A DNA stretch of 36,674 nucleotides from an uncultured Anaerolineae bacterium. Its GTDB lineage: Bacteria > Chloroflexota > Anaerolineae > CG2-30-64-16. The stretch lies in contig CAKZKT010000011.1 in the NCBI GenBank assembly GCA_937124585.1, forward strand, positions 1 through 36,674, read 5' to 3'. Shown piece by piece: positions 31,362 to 36,674 of this stretch. A model generated the notes under the pieces. The model had not been told where the DNA came from. It saw nothing but the letters and a program-made list of their open reading frames with translations, and made no database searches. Position 1 is the stretch's first letter, and each line of letters opens with the position of its first letter. The position numbers and the translations under genes were made by a program.

Positions 31362-32048
31362 TTAGCCCCGATAGTAGCGGGCATAGTCTTGCGTCAGCAG
31401 ATGGAGGGGCGGGACATCCTCTTCGATGGCGGGAAAACGGCCGATCGGTTCCAGGAAGCGATTGTCGCGCGCGTCATCGTTCACCAGCGATACCTCGCCG
31501 GCCAGCACGCGGCCGCGCTCGGCCCAAAACTGATGGTAGCAGTGATCCACCAATGTGATGCTCTCGCCGGGCGTTAGGACGATTTTGCCGCCGGCCGGCA
31601 CCGTGCGCAGCTCGCCGTCCACGCTGACTGTGACCGGCGTGTCGGCCAGCTGTTCGTCGGCCGTCGCGTTGTAGAGCTGGATGACCAGGTCGCCGCCTCC
31701 ACGGTTGATGATGTCCTCGGTCTTGCTCCAGTGAAAATGCATGGGGGTCACCTGGCCGACGCCCACGATCAGGAGTTTTTCGCAGTAGAGCTTGCCGCGC
31801 ATCCGTTTCAGGTTCTCGGCGCGGCCGTTACGGATGGTGAAGAGGAAGAGCCCAACCCGCGGATAGTCGCCGCTGCCGAAGTCGGTGATATCCCAGCCCA
31901 GCCCACACTCGACGATTTCGCGCACTCCGGGGCCTTTAGTGGCCCAGGTTTCCGGCGTCCAATAGGCGAAAGGCGGCAGGTGGAATCCATGCGCGCGGAT
32001 GAACGCGTCGGCGTCCTGCATGATGGCGTTGATTTCTGAGCGTTTCAT
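31362..32048 (-). CDS. D-lyxose ketol-isomerase family cupin
   Basis: The 228-residue cupin-fold protein of the D-lyxose isomerase family (PF07385) begins MKRSEINAIMQDADAFIRAHGF. Metal ligands lie in PMHFHWSKTEDIINRGG (two His and a Glu) and a later His in VDHCYHQFWAE. Family members interconvert D-lyxose and D-xylulose, and often D-mannose and D-fructose, with a divalent metal. AGGAGGGTC upstream gives a strong ribosome site for ATG 32048. It is the first gene of the leftward sugar operon and is preceded by a good promoter at 32083-32111. Confidence 0.9.
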   Translation of the reverse strand: MKRSEINAIMQDADAFIRAHGFHLPPFAYWTPETWATKGPGVREIVECGLGWDITDFGSGDYPRVGLFLFTIRNGRAENLKRMRGKLYCEKLLIVGVGQVTPMHFHWSKTEDIINRGGGDLVIQLYNATADEQLADTPVTVSVDGELRTVPAGGKIVLTPGESITLVDHCYHQFWAERGRVLAGEVSLVNDDARDNRFLEPIGRFPAIEEDVPPLHLLTQDYARYYRG

Positions 32049-32082
32049 GGCGATGACCCTCCTGAATGAAAACGACAACCTG

Positions 32083-32111
32083 ATCTTAGCAGATAAGACC
32101 GCGACGGTCAA
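32083..32111 (-). promoter_or_regulatory. Promoter of the leftward sugar operon
   Basis: On the minus strand: TTGACC (-35, 32111-32106), 17-base spacer, TAAGAT (-10, 32088-32083) with an extended TGC before the -10. It lies 35 bases before the isomerase ATG and diverges from the FdhD promoter. Confidence 0.75.
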
Positions 32112-32155
32112 AGTCGTCATCGGACGTCAGCGGAACGCGACGATGGGCGTTCGTC

Positions 32156-32185
32156 TTGCACGAACTTTCAGGTTGGGCGTATAAT
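32156..32185 (+). promoter_or_regulatory. Promoter of fdhD
   Basis: TTGCAC (32156-32161), 18-base spacer, consensus TATAAT (32180-32185). Transcription would start near 32192, almost on top of the first in-frame ATG at 32193, so the mRNA may be leaderless. Confidence 0.68.
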
Positions 32186-32192
32186 AGCGCAA

Positions 32193-33035
32193 ATGCGGAG
32201 CGATGCGCAGTCGCAATGTCCGAGAGAGGAGGAGAGGGAGGAGCAGGCGTTTTTGGAGACCGGTCAGATTCTGGACGCTCTTCGTTTTGAGGCTGGCCGA
32301 TGGCAGCCGCTGCGCAGCGCGGTGGTAGGCGAGGCTTTGGTGCGGCTGCATGTTAACGGCAGCGAACTGGTGCGGCTGATGTGCACGCCCGATCACCTGG
32401 ATTGGCTGGCGCTCGGTTTTTTGTACAGCGTGCATATCATTGCCGGGCTGGATGATGTGCGTCTGCTGAAGGTATGTCCCAGTGCGACCTGTGTGGATGT
32501 ATGGCTGCGCCGCGGTGATTTCGAGCCACCCGGCCGTTGGACGATTACCAGCGGCTGTGGCGGAGGCATTACCTTTGCGGATTTGAGTGAGGCTGAGCAG
32601 CCTCTGACTTCGTCGGTGCGGGTTCGTGCCCAGCAGCTGAGCAGGCTGATGTTGGCGCTGCAGGACACGCAGCGGACACGTGGCATCCATACTGTGGCCC
32701 TGGCTGAGGGCGATCGCCTGTTGGCTGTCGTCGAGGATGTCGGCCGACACAACGCAATAGACAAGCTCGTGGGCCGTTGTCTGGCCGAGGGCATTGCCAC
32801 GGCCGATCGCATCTTGCTGAGTACGGGGCGGATCAGCTCGGAGATGCTGCAGAAGGCCGCCCGTGCCGGGATTCCGGTCGTGGCCAGTCGGACCTCGCCA
32901 ACAACCTTATCGGTGGCGCTGGCGGCGGCCTGGAATGTGACGCTGGTAGGCTATGTTCGGCGTGATAGCCTGATCGTATATCACGACCAGGCGCGCGTCG
33001 TCACGGAGGAGGCACACTTCAATGCACACTTGTGA
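32193..33035 (+). CDS. fdhD: FdhD: sulfur carrier for formate dehydrogenase maturation
   Basis: The 280-residue FdhD-family protein passes sulfur from IscS to the molybdenum/tungsten bis-MGD cofactor of formate dehydrogenase. The signatures are RLHVNGSELVRLMC, LGFLYSVHII, TSGCGGGITF, VEDVGRHNAIDKLVG and LLSTGRISSEMLQKA. Cys122 is kept, but the second loop cysteine (CxxC in E. coli) is Gly. The acidic N-terminal EEEREEQ lies before the fold. The start is either ATG 32193, which would be leaderless, or TTG 32253 after GGAGAGGGAGGAG. It implies a formate dehydrogenase elsewhere in the genome, the first enzyme of the methyl branch. Confidence 0.92.
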   Translation: MRSDAQSQCPREEEREEQAFLETGQILDALRFEAGRWQPLRSAVVGEALVRLHVNGSELVRLMCTPDHLDWLALGFLYSVHIIAGLDDVRLLKVCPSATCVDVWLRRGDFEPPGRWTITSGCGGGITFADLSEAEQPLTSSVRVRAQQLSRLMLALQDTQRTRGIHTVALAEGDRLLAVVEDVGRHNAIDKLVGRCLAEGIATADRILLSTGRISSEMLQKAARAGIPVVASRTSPTTLSVALAAAWNVTLVGYVRRDSLIVYHDQARVVTEEAHFNAHL

Positions 33036-33507
33036 TGAGACTTGGGCCGCTCTCGACAACGGTTTCAAGGAGTTTATGGACTGTCTGGGGCAGCTGACCG
33101 AAGAGGAGCTCACATCGGCCCCGGTGGCGGGGAAGTGGACGGTTAAGGATGTCGTGGCGCACGTGTGGAGCTGGCTGGAAGAGGCCAATCAAACGGTGAG
33201 AGCCTGGCAAGGACCTCGGCCGTGGCAGGCGGGCGTCACCTATGATGACGCCTGGAACGAGGCGCAGGTCGTCAGTCGAGAGAGCCTGCCCCTGATCACC
33301 GTGGTGGATGGGATCACGGCGGCGCATCGGCGGTTAATGCACCAGCTCGAGCTGGCCGACCCGGAGGCGCTGGCGAAGGTGGGCGTCGCGCCGCGGGGCG
33401 CCCAGATGCCCCTGGTGGATTTCTTCTACGCCATGGCCGAGCATTATCTGGAGCACGTGCGCGATCTGCGGGCCTATCAGAAGCGTTGCCTAGAAGGCTG
33501 CGACTGA
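33022..33507 (+). CDS. DinB/YfiT-like four-helix metalloprotein
   Basis: The 161-residue protein has the DinB-superfamily pattern: an N-terminal helix ending in AGKWTVKDVVAHVW with His47, and a late helix FFYAMAEHYLEHVRDL with His141 and His145. Together these three His form the usual metal site. The family includes thiol transferases and proteins of unknown role. The start ATG 33022 has GAGGAGG before it and overlaps the fdhD end by 14 bases, so it is cotranscribed. The substrate is unknown. Confidence 0.82.
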   Translation: MHTCDETWAALDNGFKEFMDCLGQLTEEELTSAPVAGKWTVKDVVAHVWSWLEEANQTVRAWQGPRPWQAGVTYDDAWNEAQVVSRESLPLITVVDGITAAHRRLMHQLELADPEALAKVGVAPRGAQMPLVDFFYAMAEHYLEHVRDLRAYQKRCLEGCD

Positions 33508-33525
33508 CACCAGGCGTTAGCGGCC

Positions 33526-33580
33526 CTTCGGGTTTTCCATCGTTGTCGGCAAAGCGTGAGCGGCCACGATAAACCCGAAG
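33526..33580. repeat. Long inverted repeat after the DinB-like gene
   Basis: Arms CTTCGGGTTT (33526-33535) and AAACCCGAAG (33571-33580), with an inner ATCGT/ACGAT pair. It starts 18 bases after the stop of the rightward gene and may end that transcript, but it has no following T-run. Confidence 0.5.
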
Positions 33581-33605
33581 AGAGTGCGCAATGCAGCCAA
33601 ATAAA

Positions 33606-33642
33606 AACGCCTTGGGATAGTGCGAATTCGTCCCAAGGCGTT
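33606..33642 (-). terminator. Rho-independent terminator of the leftward tRNA transcript
   Basis: Twelve-base stem AACGCCTTGGGA / TCCCAAGGCGTT with a 13-base loop. Read on the minus strand it is followed by TTTTTATTT. It lies 38 bases past the 3' end of tRNA-Met(CAT). On the plus strand the following AATATTTT could also stop transcription arriving from fdhD. Confidence 0.85.
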
Positions 33643-33679
33643 AATATTTTGAAGAGGTCAGCATCTGCCGACCTGCTCA

Positions 33680-33751
33680 TGGCGACGCTCAGACTTGAAC
33701 TGAGGACCCAGCGATTATGAGCCGCTTGCTCTGCCACTGAGCTACGTCGCC
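33680..33751 (-). tRNA. tRNA-Met(CAT), elongator type
   Basis: Full cloverleaf on the minus strand: acceptor GGCGACG/CGTCGCC with discriminator A, D stem GCTC/GAGC, and anticodon stem AGCGG/TCGCT around loop CTCATAA (anticodon CAT). The T arm is CTCAG-TTCAAGT-CTGAG. The G1-C72 pair excludes an initiator. The sequence resembles elongator tRNA-Met. tRNA-Ile(CAT), read with lysidine, is the alternative. The 3' CCA is not encoded. Confidence 0.93.
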
Positions 33752-33762
33752 GTATCATGAAC

Positions 33763-33795
33763 AAACCTTTGAGGCATTACCGACCTCAAAGGTTT
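33763..33795. repeat. Hairpin between the two CAT tRNAs
   Basis: Perfect 12-base arms AAACCTTTGAGG (33763-33774) and CCTCAAAGGTTT (33784-33795) with a 9-base loop. On the minus strand it is followed by TTTGTT, so it may be a partial terminator or a processing signal between the tRNAs. Confidence 0.65.
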
Positions 33796-33801
33796 TTCAG
33801 G

Positions 33802-33873
33802 TAGCGGGGGCAGGATTCGAACCTGCGGCCTTTGGGTTATGAGCCCAACGAGCTGCCACTGCTCCACCCCGCA
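33802..33873 (-). tRNA. Initiator tRNA-fMet(CAT) with a T1:T72 mismatch
   Basis: Minus-strand cloverleaf: acceptor TGCGGGG/CCCCGCT, so positions 2-7 pair but 1:72 is T:T. D arm GAGC-AGTGGCA-GCTC, anticodon stem TTGGG/CCCAA with the three G:C pairs diagnostic of initiators, loop CTCATAA, T arm GCAGG-TTCGAAT-CCTGC, discriminator A. The unpaired 1:72 position is the feature transformylase needs; bacteria usually have C1:A72. CCA is not fully encoded. Confidence 0.92.
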
Positions 33874-33884
33874 GCACATTTATT

Positions 33885-33912
33885 ATTCTACGCACTTCGG
33901 CGATTTTGTCAA
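33885..33912 (-). promoter_or_regulatory. Promoter of the tRNA-fMet/tRNA-Met unit
   Basis: Minus strand: TTGACA (33912-33907), 16-base spacer, TAGAAT (33890-33885), 11 bases before the initiator tRNA. The TGA stop of the upstream protein gene lies inside the -35 hexamer. Confidence 0.72.
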
Positions 33913-34295
33913 GGTTTGGCCAGCTGTTGCCACCAGTTGCCCCAGAATGGCGGCCCGTCAGGACGGCCGGCAGTTTTGTCGGCCGCTTGTGTCTGTCGTA
34001 CCGGTTTGATCAAGATCGTGGTCACTCCGGGAGCCGTCTGCCCGAAATAGTCATACGCTTTGGGTGCGATGTGCGCTCCCTGCTGGGCATCGGCCAATGC
34101 CTGAATCAAGCGGGCTTTTTGCTGTTCTGCTTCGGCCAGTTGCCGATGAGCCGCCTGATTCACAGCCAACGCAGCGCTGCGTTTGATCCCCAGGCCGACG
34201 AAGCTTACACCCGCCACCAGTCCAATCACTGCGATCACCAGCAGCATGATCTGCATGCGATCCGGTACAAACCATCGTCCGCCGGGTTGGATCAT
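33909..34295 (-). CDS. Small membrane protein with coiled coil (FtsB/DivIC-like topology)
   Basis: The 128-residue protein has a short N-terminal cytoplasmic piece, one membrane helix (about residues 15-37, IMLLVIAVIGLVAGVSFVGLGI), and a Gln/Ala/Glu-rich coiled coil (about 42-72). The tail is polar and proline-rich and ends PPFWGNWWQQLAKP. The single-pass plus coiled-coil layout resembles septum-formation initiator proteins, but I see no decisive motif. ATG 34295 follows AGGAG with 8-base spacing; ATG 34358 is an alternative start adding 21 residues. It lies between two tRNA genes on the same strand. Confidence 0.7.
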   Translation of the reverse strand: MIQPGGRWFVPDRMQIMLLVIAVIGLVAGVSFVGLGIKRSAALAVNQAAHRQLAEAEQQKARLIQALADAQQGAHIAPKAYDYFGQTAPGVTTILIKPVRQTQAADKTAGRPDGPPFWGNWWQQLAKP

Positions 34296-34374
34296 GAACA
34301 GCGCTCCTGACAAATTGATCAGGGCTTGAGGCACAGAATCCCACGGCGAAAACACCATGGGATCCTGCCTGTGA

Positions 34375-34458
34375 TGCCGAAGGAGGGAGTTGAACCCTCA
34401 CGAGGTCTATCCTCACTAGGTCCTGAACCTAGCGCGTCTGCCATTCCGCCACTTCGGC
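34375..34458 (-). tRNA. tRNA-Leu(CAG)
   Basis: An 84-base minus-strand tRNA with acceptor GCCGAAG/CTTCGGC and discriminator A. The anticodon stem CTAGG/CCTAG encloses loop TTCAGGA (anticodon CAG). The long type II variable arm and T arm GAGGG-TTCAACT-CCCTC fit leucine. CCA is not encoded. Confidence 0.94.
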
Positions 34459-34481
34459 ATGAGTTATTCAACTGATGTCAA

Positions 34482-34510
34482 TATATACCACTATTGGGCT
34501 GCCCTGTCAA
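34482..34510 (-). promoter_or_regulatory. Promoter of tRNA-Leu
   Basis: Minus strand: TTGACA (34510-34505), 17-base spacer, TATATA (34487-34482), 23 bases before the tRNA. The -35 lies within the last codons of the solute-binding protein gene. Confidence 0.78.
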
Positions 34511-36161
34511 GTTTGGGAGCCTGGCTTCCGACCGTGATGCGTTTCGTAACGATGTACCATTCAGCGACATTGCGGAAGCGGTCGTGCGGTGCGTTGAGGG
34601 GGCCGATCTGCACGCCTCGCACTTTGTCCCGCACGCCGTAGGCATAGACAGGGTAGTAGAGCAGCAGCGCGGGCGCTTCACTGGCGAAGATGCGCTGGAA
34701 CGCGCTGTAGTGCTGTTTGCGCACGGCCGGATCAACGGTGGCGCGCGCCTGTTCGATGGCTTCATCCGTGGCCCGGTCGTTCCAGCCCGCGTAATTTTGG
34801 CCGTCTTTGATCTGCGTCGAATGCCACAGAGGATACGGATCCGGGTCGCCGGCCAGTTCCCAATGCACGACCGCCGCGTCGAAGCTGCGCGGAGCCAGGA
34901 AATCGGCGGTCAGGCCGGCCAGTGTGACGGGCTGCACGGTCGCTTCGACGCCGACCGCAGCCCAGGCCCGCGCGATGGCTTCCAGGAGCTGGGGGTCGTC
35001 GCCCACGAGGATGAACGCGAGCTTCTTGCCCTCTTTCTCGCGAATGTTGCCCGTTTCGGGGACAACCCAGCCGGCTTCGTCGAGCAGGCGCCGCGCTTTT
35101 TCGGGATCGAAGGCGTATTTCGGCGTGTCCGGGTCATAGGCCCAGGTGCCGGGCAGCAGCGGCGAATGGGCGACCACGCCCTGGCCATGCAATACGGTGT
35201 CAATCAGGTTTTGCCGGTCGAGCGCATAGAGGAGGGCCTGGCGCACGGCCGTGTCCTGAAAGAAGGGCACGTTGGGGTTGGCCAGGTTCAGATAAATGAG
35301 CGTATAGCCAGAGAGGGGCGCGGAAAAGATCTGCAGGTCGGGTCGCCGCGCCGCTTCGGCGATTTCGTCGGGCCAGAGCACGCTGATGCCATCTATTTCC
35401 TTGCGGTCATATGCGGGCATCAGGCTCTGATGGTCGGGATAGAAGCGGAAGGTCAGGCCGGCCAGATAGGGCGCAGCGCCGGCGAAGCGCGGATTGGCCG
35501 TCAGCTCGGCGCGCGTGGCCACGAGCCGGGCCAGCTGCCACATGCCGGTGCCGACCGGTCGTGTATTGAGCTGTGAGTTCTCCATCTCCGCGGCGGGCAC
35601 CCGCGCCCACAGGTGGGCCGGCAACAGGCCGATGGTGGTGTAGTCCAGGAAGGAGGGCAGCGGTTGCTCCAGCGTGAAGCGGATCGTCCGGCCTTCGGGG
35701 CCGTCAGGGGCCTCGACTTTAACCGCTTTCCAGAGGGTATGCAGCCAGGGGACGCCGGGGAAGTCGTCGGCCTGCATGGCGCCCACCGTGTACAGGACAT
35801 CGGCCGCGGTGACCGGCGCGCCGTCGTGCCATGTCAGACCGCTGCGCAGCCGAAAGTCGTATATCAGGCCGTCCGCGCTGATCTCCCAGCCCGCGGCGAG
35901 ATCGGGAACGACGTTGCCCTGCTCGTCCAGCCGGGTCAGGCCGTTGAAGAGGAGGGAGACGAGCAGGGCATCTACCTGATTGTAATGGCTCAACAGGGGG
36001 TTCACGTACTGCGCGCTGCCGGCCACGCCCTCCACGTAGATCCCGCCCCGGTCGGGCACGGTGATCGTGGTGAAGTTGTAGGCGGCATACCGCAGTAACG
36101 CGACCAGCAGGGCGATTCCCAACAGGGCAATCGCGGCCTGCCATCGGAGATATCTGCCCAA
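34491..36161 (-). CDS. Family-5 extracellular solute-binding protein (peptide/nickel ABC type)
   Basis: The 556-residue SBP_bac_5 protein has an N-terminal membrane segment (about residues 6-25, AAIALLGIALLVALLRYAAY) without a lipobox cysteine. The family landmarks follow: YVNPLLSHYNQVDALLVSLLFNGLTRLD, WHDGAPVTAADVLYT, then VRQALLYALDRQNLI, FDPEKARRLLDEAGW and YAGWNDRATDEAIEQA. It binds a peptide, opine or other solute for an ABC importer; the permease genes are not adjacent. No ATG fits. TTG 36161, two bases after the secG stop, is the best start but is tentative. Cotranscription with secG is implied. Confidence 0.85.
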   Translation of the reverse strand: MGRYLRWQAAIALLGIALLVALLRYAAYNFTTITVPDRGGIYVEGVAGSAQYVNPLLSHYNQVDALLVSLLFNGLTRLDEQGNVVPDLAAGWEISADGLIYDFRLRSGLTWHDGAPVTAADVLYTVGAMQADDFPGVPWLHTLWKAVKVEAPDGPEGRTIRFTLEQPLPSFLDYTTIGLLPAHLWARVPAAEMENSQLNTRPVGTGMWQLARLVATRAELTANPRFAGAAPYLAGLTFRFYPDHQSLMPAYDRKEIDGISVLWPDEIAEAARRPDLQIFSAPLSGYTLIYLNLANPNVPFFQDTAVRQALLYALDRQNLIDTVLHGQGVVAHSPLLPGTWAYDPDTPKYAFDPEKARRLLDEAGWVVPETGNIREKEGKKLAFILVGDDPQLLEAIARAWAAVGVEATVQPVTLAGLTADFLAPRSFDAAVVHWELAGDPDPYPLWHSTQIKDGQNYAGWNDRATDEAIEQARATVDPAVRKQHYSAFQRIFASEAPALLLYYPVYAYGVRDKVRGVQIGPLNAPHDRFRNVAEWYIVTKRITVGSQAPKLDRAAQ

Positions 36162-36163
36162 CT

Positions 36164-36388
36164 TCAGCCCGCAATGCGTACCGTGACGATCGCCAACAGG
36201 ACGAACAGGACGCCGAGGGCGATCGTGGCCTGGAAGAGGGTCTTTTCGACGCCGCGGCGGGTGCGTCCCACGCCCAGATCGCTGCCGCCGAACATCTGGC
36301 TCAGGCCGGCGTCTTTGGCTTGCACGGTGACCAGCACAATCAGCGCCGCGGCCAGAACGATTTGCGCCAGAAATAGATAGGTTTTCAC
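36164..36388 (-). CDS. secG: SecG: protein-export channel subunit
   Basis: The 74-residue protein has two membrane helices (about 5-24, FLAQIVLAAALIVLVTVQ, and about 51-71, FQATIALGVLFVLLAIVTV) joined by a Gly-rich loop. The SecG signature QAKDAGLSQMFGG and a following RTRRGVEKTLF are present. It is the small accessory subunit of SecYEG that aids SecA-driven export. The start codon is GTG (36388) with GGAGG about 11 bases upstream. Confidence 0.9.
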   Translation of the reverse strand: MKTYLFLAQIVLAAALIVLVTVQAKDAGLSQMFGGSDLGVGRTRRGVEKTLFQATIALGVLFVLLAIVTVRIAG

Positions 36389-36449
36389 GGAAAACTACGC
36401 CTCCATCTTGATTGCGCGCTGGCGCGTGCGCCAGCCTGACAAGCAAAAG

Positions 36450-36478
36450 ATTATATCATGTCCAGCGCAGGGAGGCAA
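36450..36478 (-). promoter_or_regulatory. Promoter of secG and the solute-binding protein gene
   Basis: Minus strand: TTGCCT (36478-36473), 17-base spacer, consensus TATAAT (36455-36450). An 8-base GC-rich palindrome (GCTGGCGC/GCGCCAGC, 36418-36435) lies in the leader before the secG ribosome site. Confidence 0.72.
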
Positions 36479-36496
36479 AAACCCAACCAAATCCTT

Positions 36497-36674
36497 TCAG
36501 GCCAGTTTGCGGCGCAGCACCGCCTGCAGCGACACCGAGACGACGATGATCAGCCCGTAGATGAGCTGCGTCCAATACGCAGTCCAGCCGGCGGCCACGA
36601 TGCCCGGGTTGATGATCGCGATGATGAAGGCGGCAACGAAAGTGCCGAACACGGTGCCTGTTCCGCCGAAGACC
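36497..36674 (-). CDS. ABC sugar permease, RbsC/BPD_transp_2 type (C-terminal fragment)
   Basis: Only the last 59 codons are inside the window; the gene runs off the right edge. The visible part reads VFGGTGTVFGTFVAAFIIAI, a second hydrophobic helix QLIYGLIIVVSVSLQAVL and a basic end RRKLA. This matches the C terminus of ribose/xylose-type permeases (GG.GT..GT..GA, then two helices). The tail stops 19 bases from the -35 box of secG. The sugar operon around 28.4-32.0 kb could use such an importer, but that link is a guess. Confidence 0.75.
   Translation of the reverse strand, partial: VFGGTGTVFGTFVAAFIIAIINPGIVAAGWTAYWTQLIYGLIIVVSVSLQAVLRRKLA

Noticed and set aside
33526-33580. Inverted repeat called as a Rho-independent terminator of the DinB-like gene
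   Set aside because: The loop is long and no T-tract follows on the plus strand, so it is listed only as a repeat.
36389-36446. An N-terminal extension of the solute-binding protein running through the secG region up to 36446
   Set aside because: That frame overlaps secG, is Arg-rich and lacks a signal. The protein's own membrane segment starts just after the secG stop.

Overview
GC-rich bacterial chromosome segment from an anaerobe that carries the Wood-Ljungdahl (reductive acetyl-CoA) pathway. Gene content and fusion proteins look most like a Chloroflexota (Anaerolineae-type) genome. That placement is inference from gene content, not from a marker-gene tree.

Positions 1-27156 (+ strand) form one long methyl-branch/corrinoid supercluster. 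It opens with corrinoid-protein and CODH/ACS maintenance genes: RACo reductive activator, a GNAT acetyltransferase, CooC nickel ATPase and a HEAT-repeat protein. The methyl carriers follow: AcsE methyl-H4folate:corrinoid methyltransferase and FolD. Next comes an electron-transfer block: a tandem HdrA plus MvhD, then a 1606-residue HdrA with an inserted GltD/NfnB-like module plus a second MvhD. A sensor kinase with a cyclic-nucleotide-binding fold and a double-receiver protein come next. After them lie three MetV/MetF sets (methylene-H4folate reductase and its Fe-S partner), interleaved with a fused HdrC-HdrB. A CBS-ACT protein closes the block. This is the gene set of the Moorella-type MetFV-HdrABC-MvhD complex, but with three MetF, three MetV, two HdrA and two MvhD around a single HdrCB. 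CODH/ACS, CoFeSP, formyl-H4folate synthetase and formate dehydrogenase are not in the window.

Small accessory pieces interrupt the cluster: a DUF4160/DUF2442/YgiT-finger group between MvhD1 and HdrA2, a YefM/YoeB toxin-antitoxin pair between HdrCB and MetV3, at least six copies of a GTGCCAGGCAC hairpin repeat, and degenerate 8-bp tandem repeats lying in frame inside the large HdrA gene.

Positions 27157-32048 (- strand) hold a LysM/M23 peptidase and a probable sugar operon (D-lyxose isomerase-like cupin, two PfkB kinases, an SDR) with a good sigma70-like promoter. FdhD and a DinB-like protein are transcribed divergently from it on the + strand (32193-33507). The right end (- strand) has tRNA-Met(CAT), an initiator-type tRNA(CAT), a small membrane coiled-coil protein, tRNA-Leu(CAG), a family-5 solute-binding protein, SecG, and the C-terminal end of an RbsC-type ABC permease cut by the window edge. 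No gene-free stretch exceeds 300 bases.
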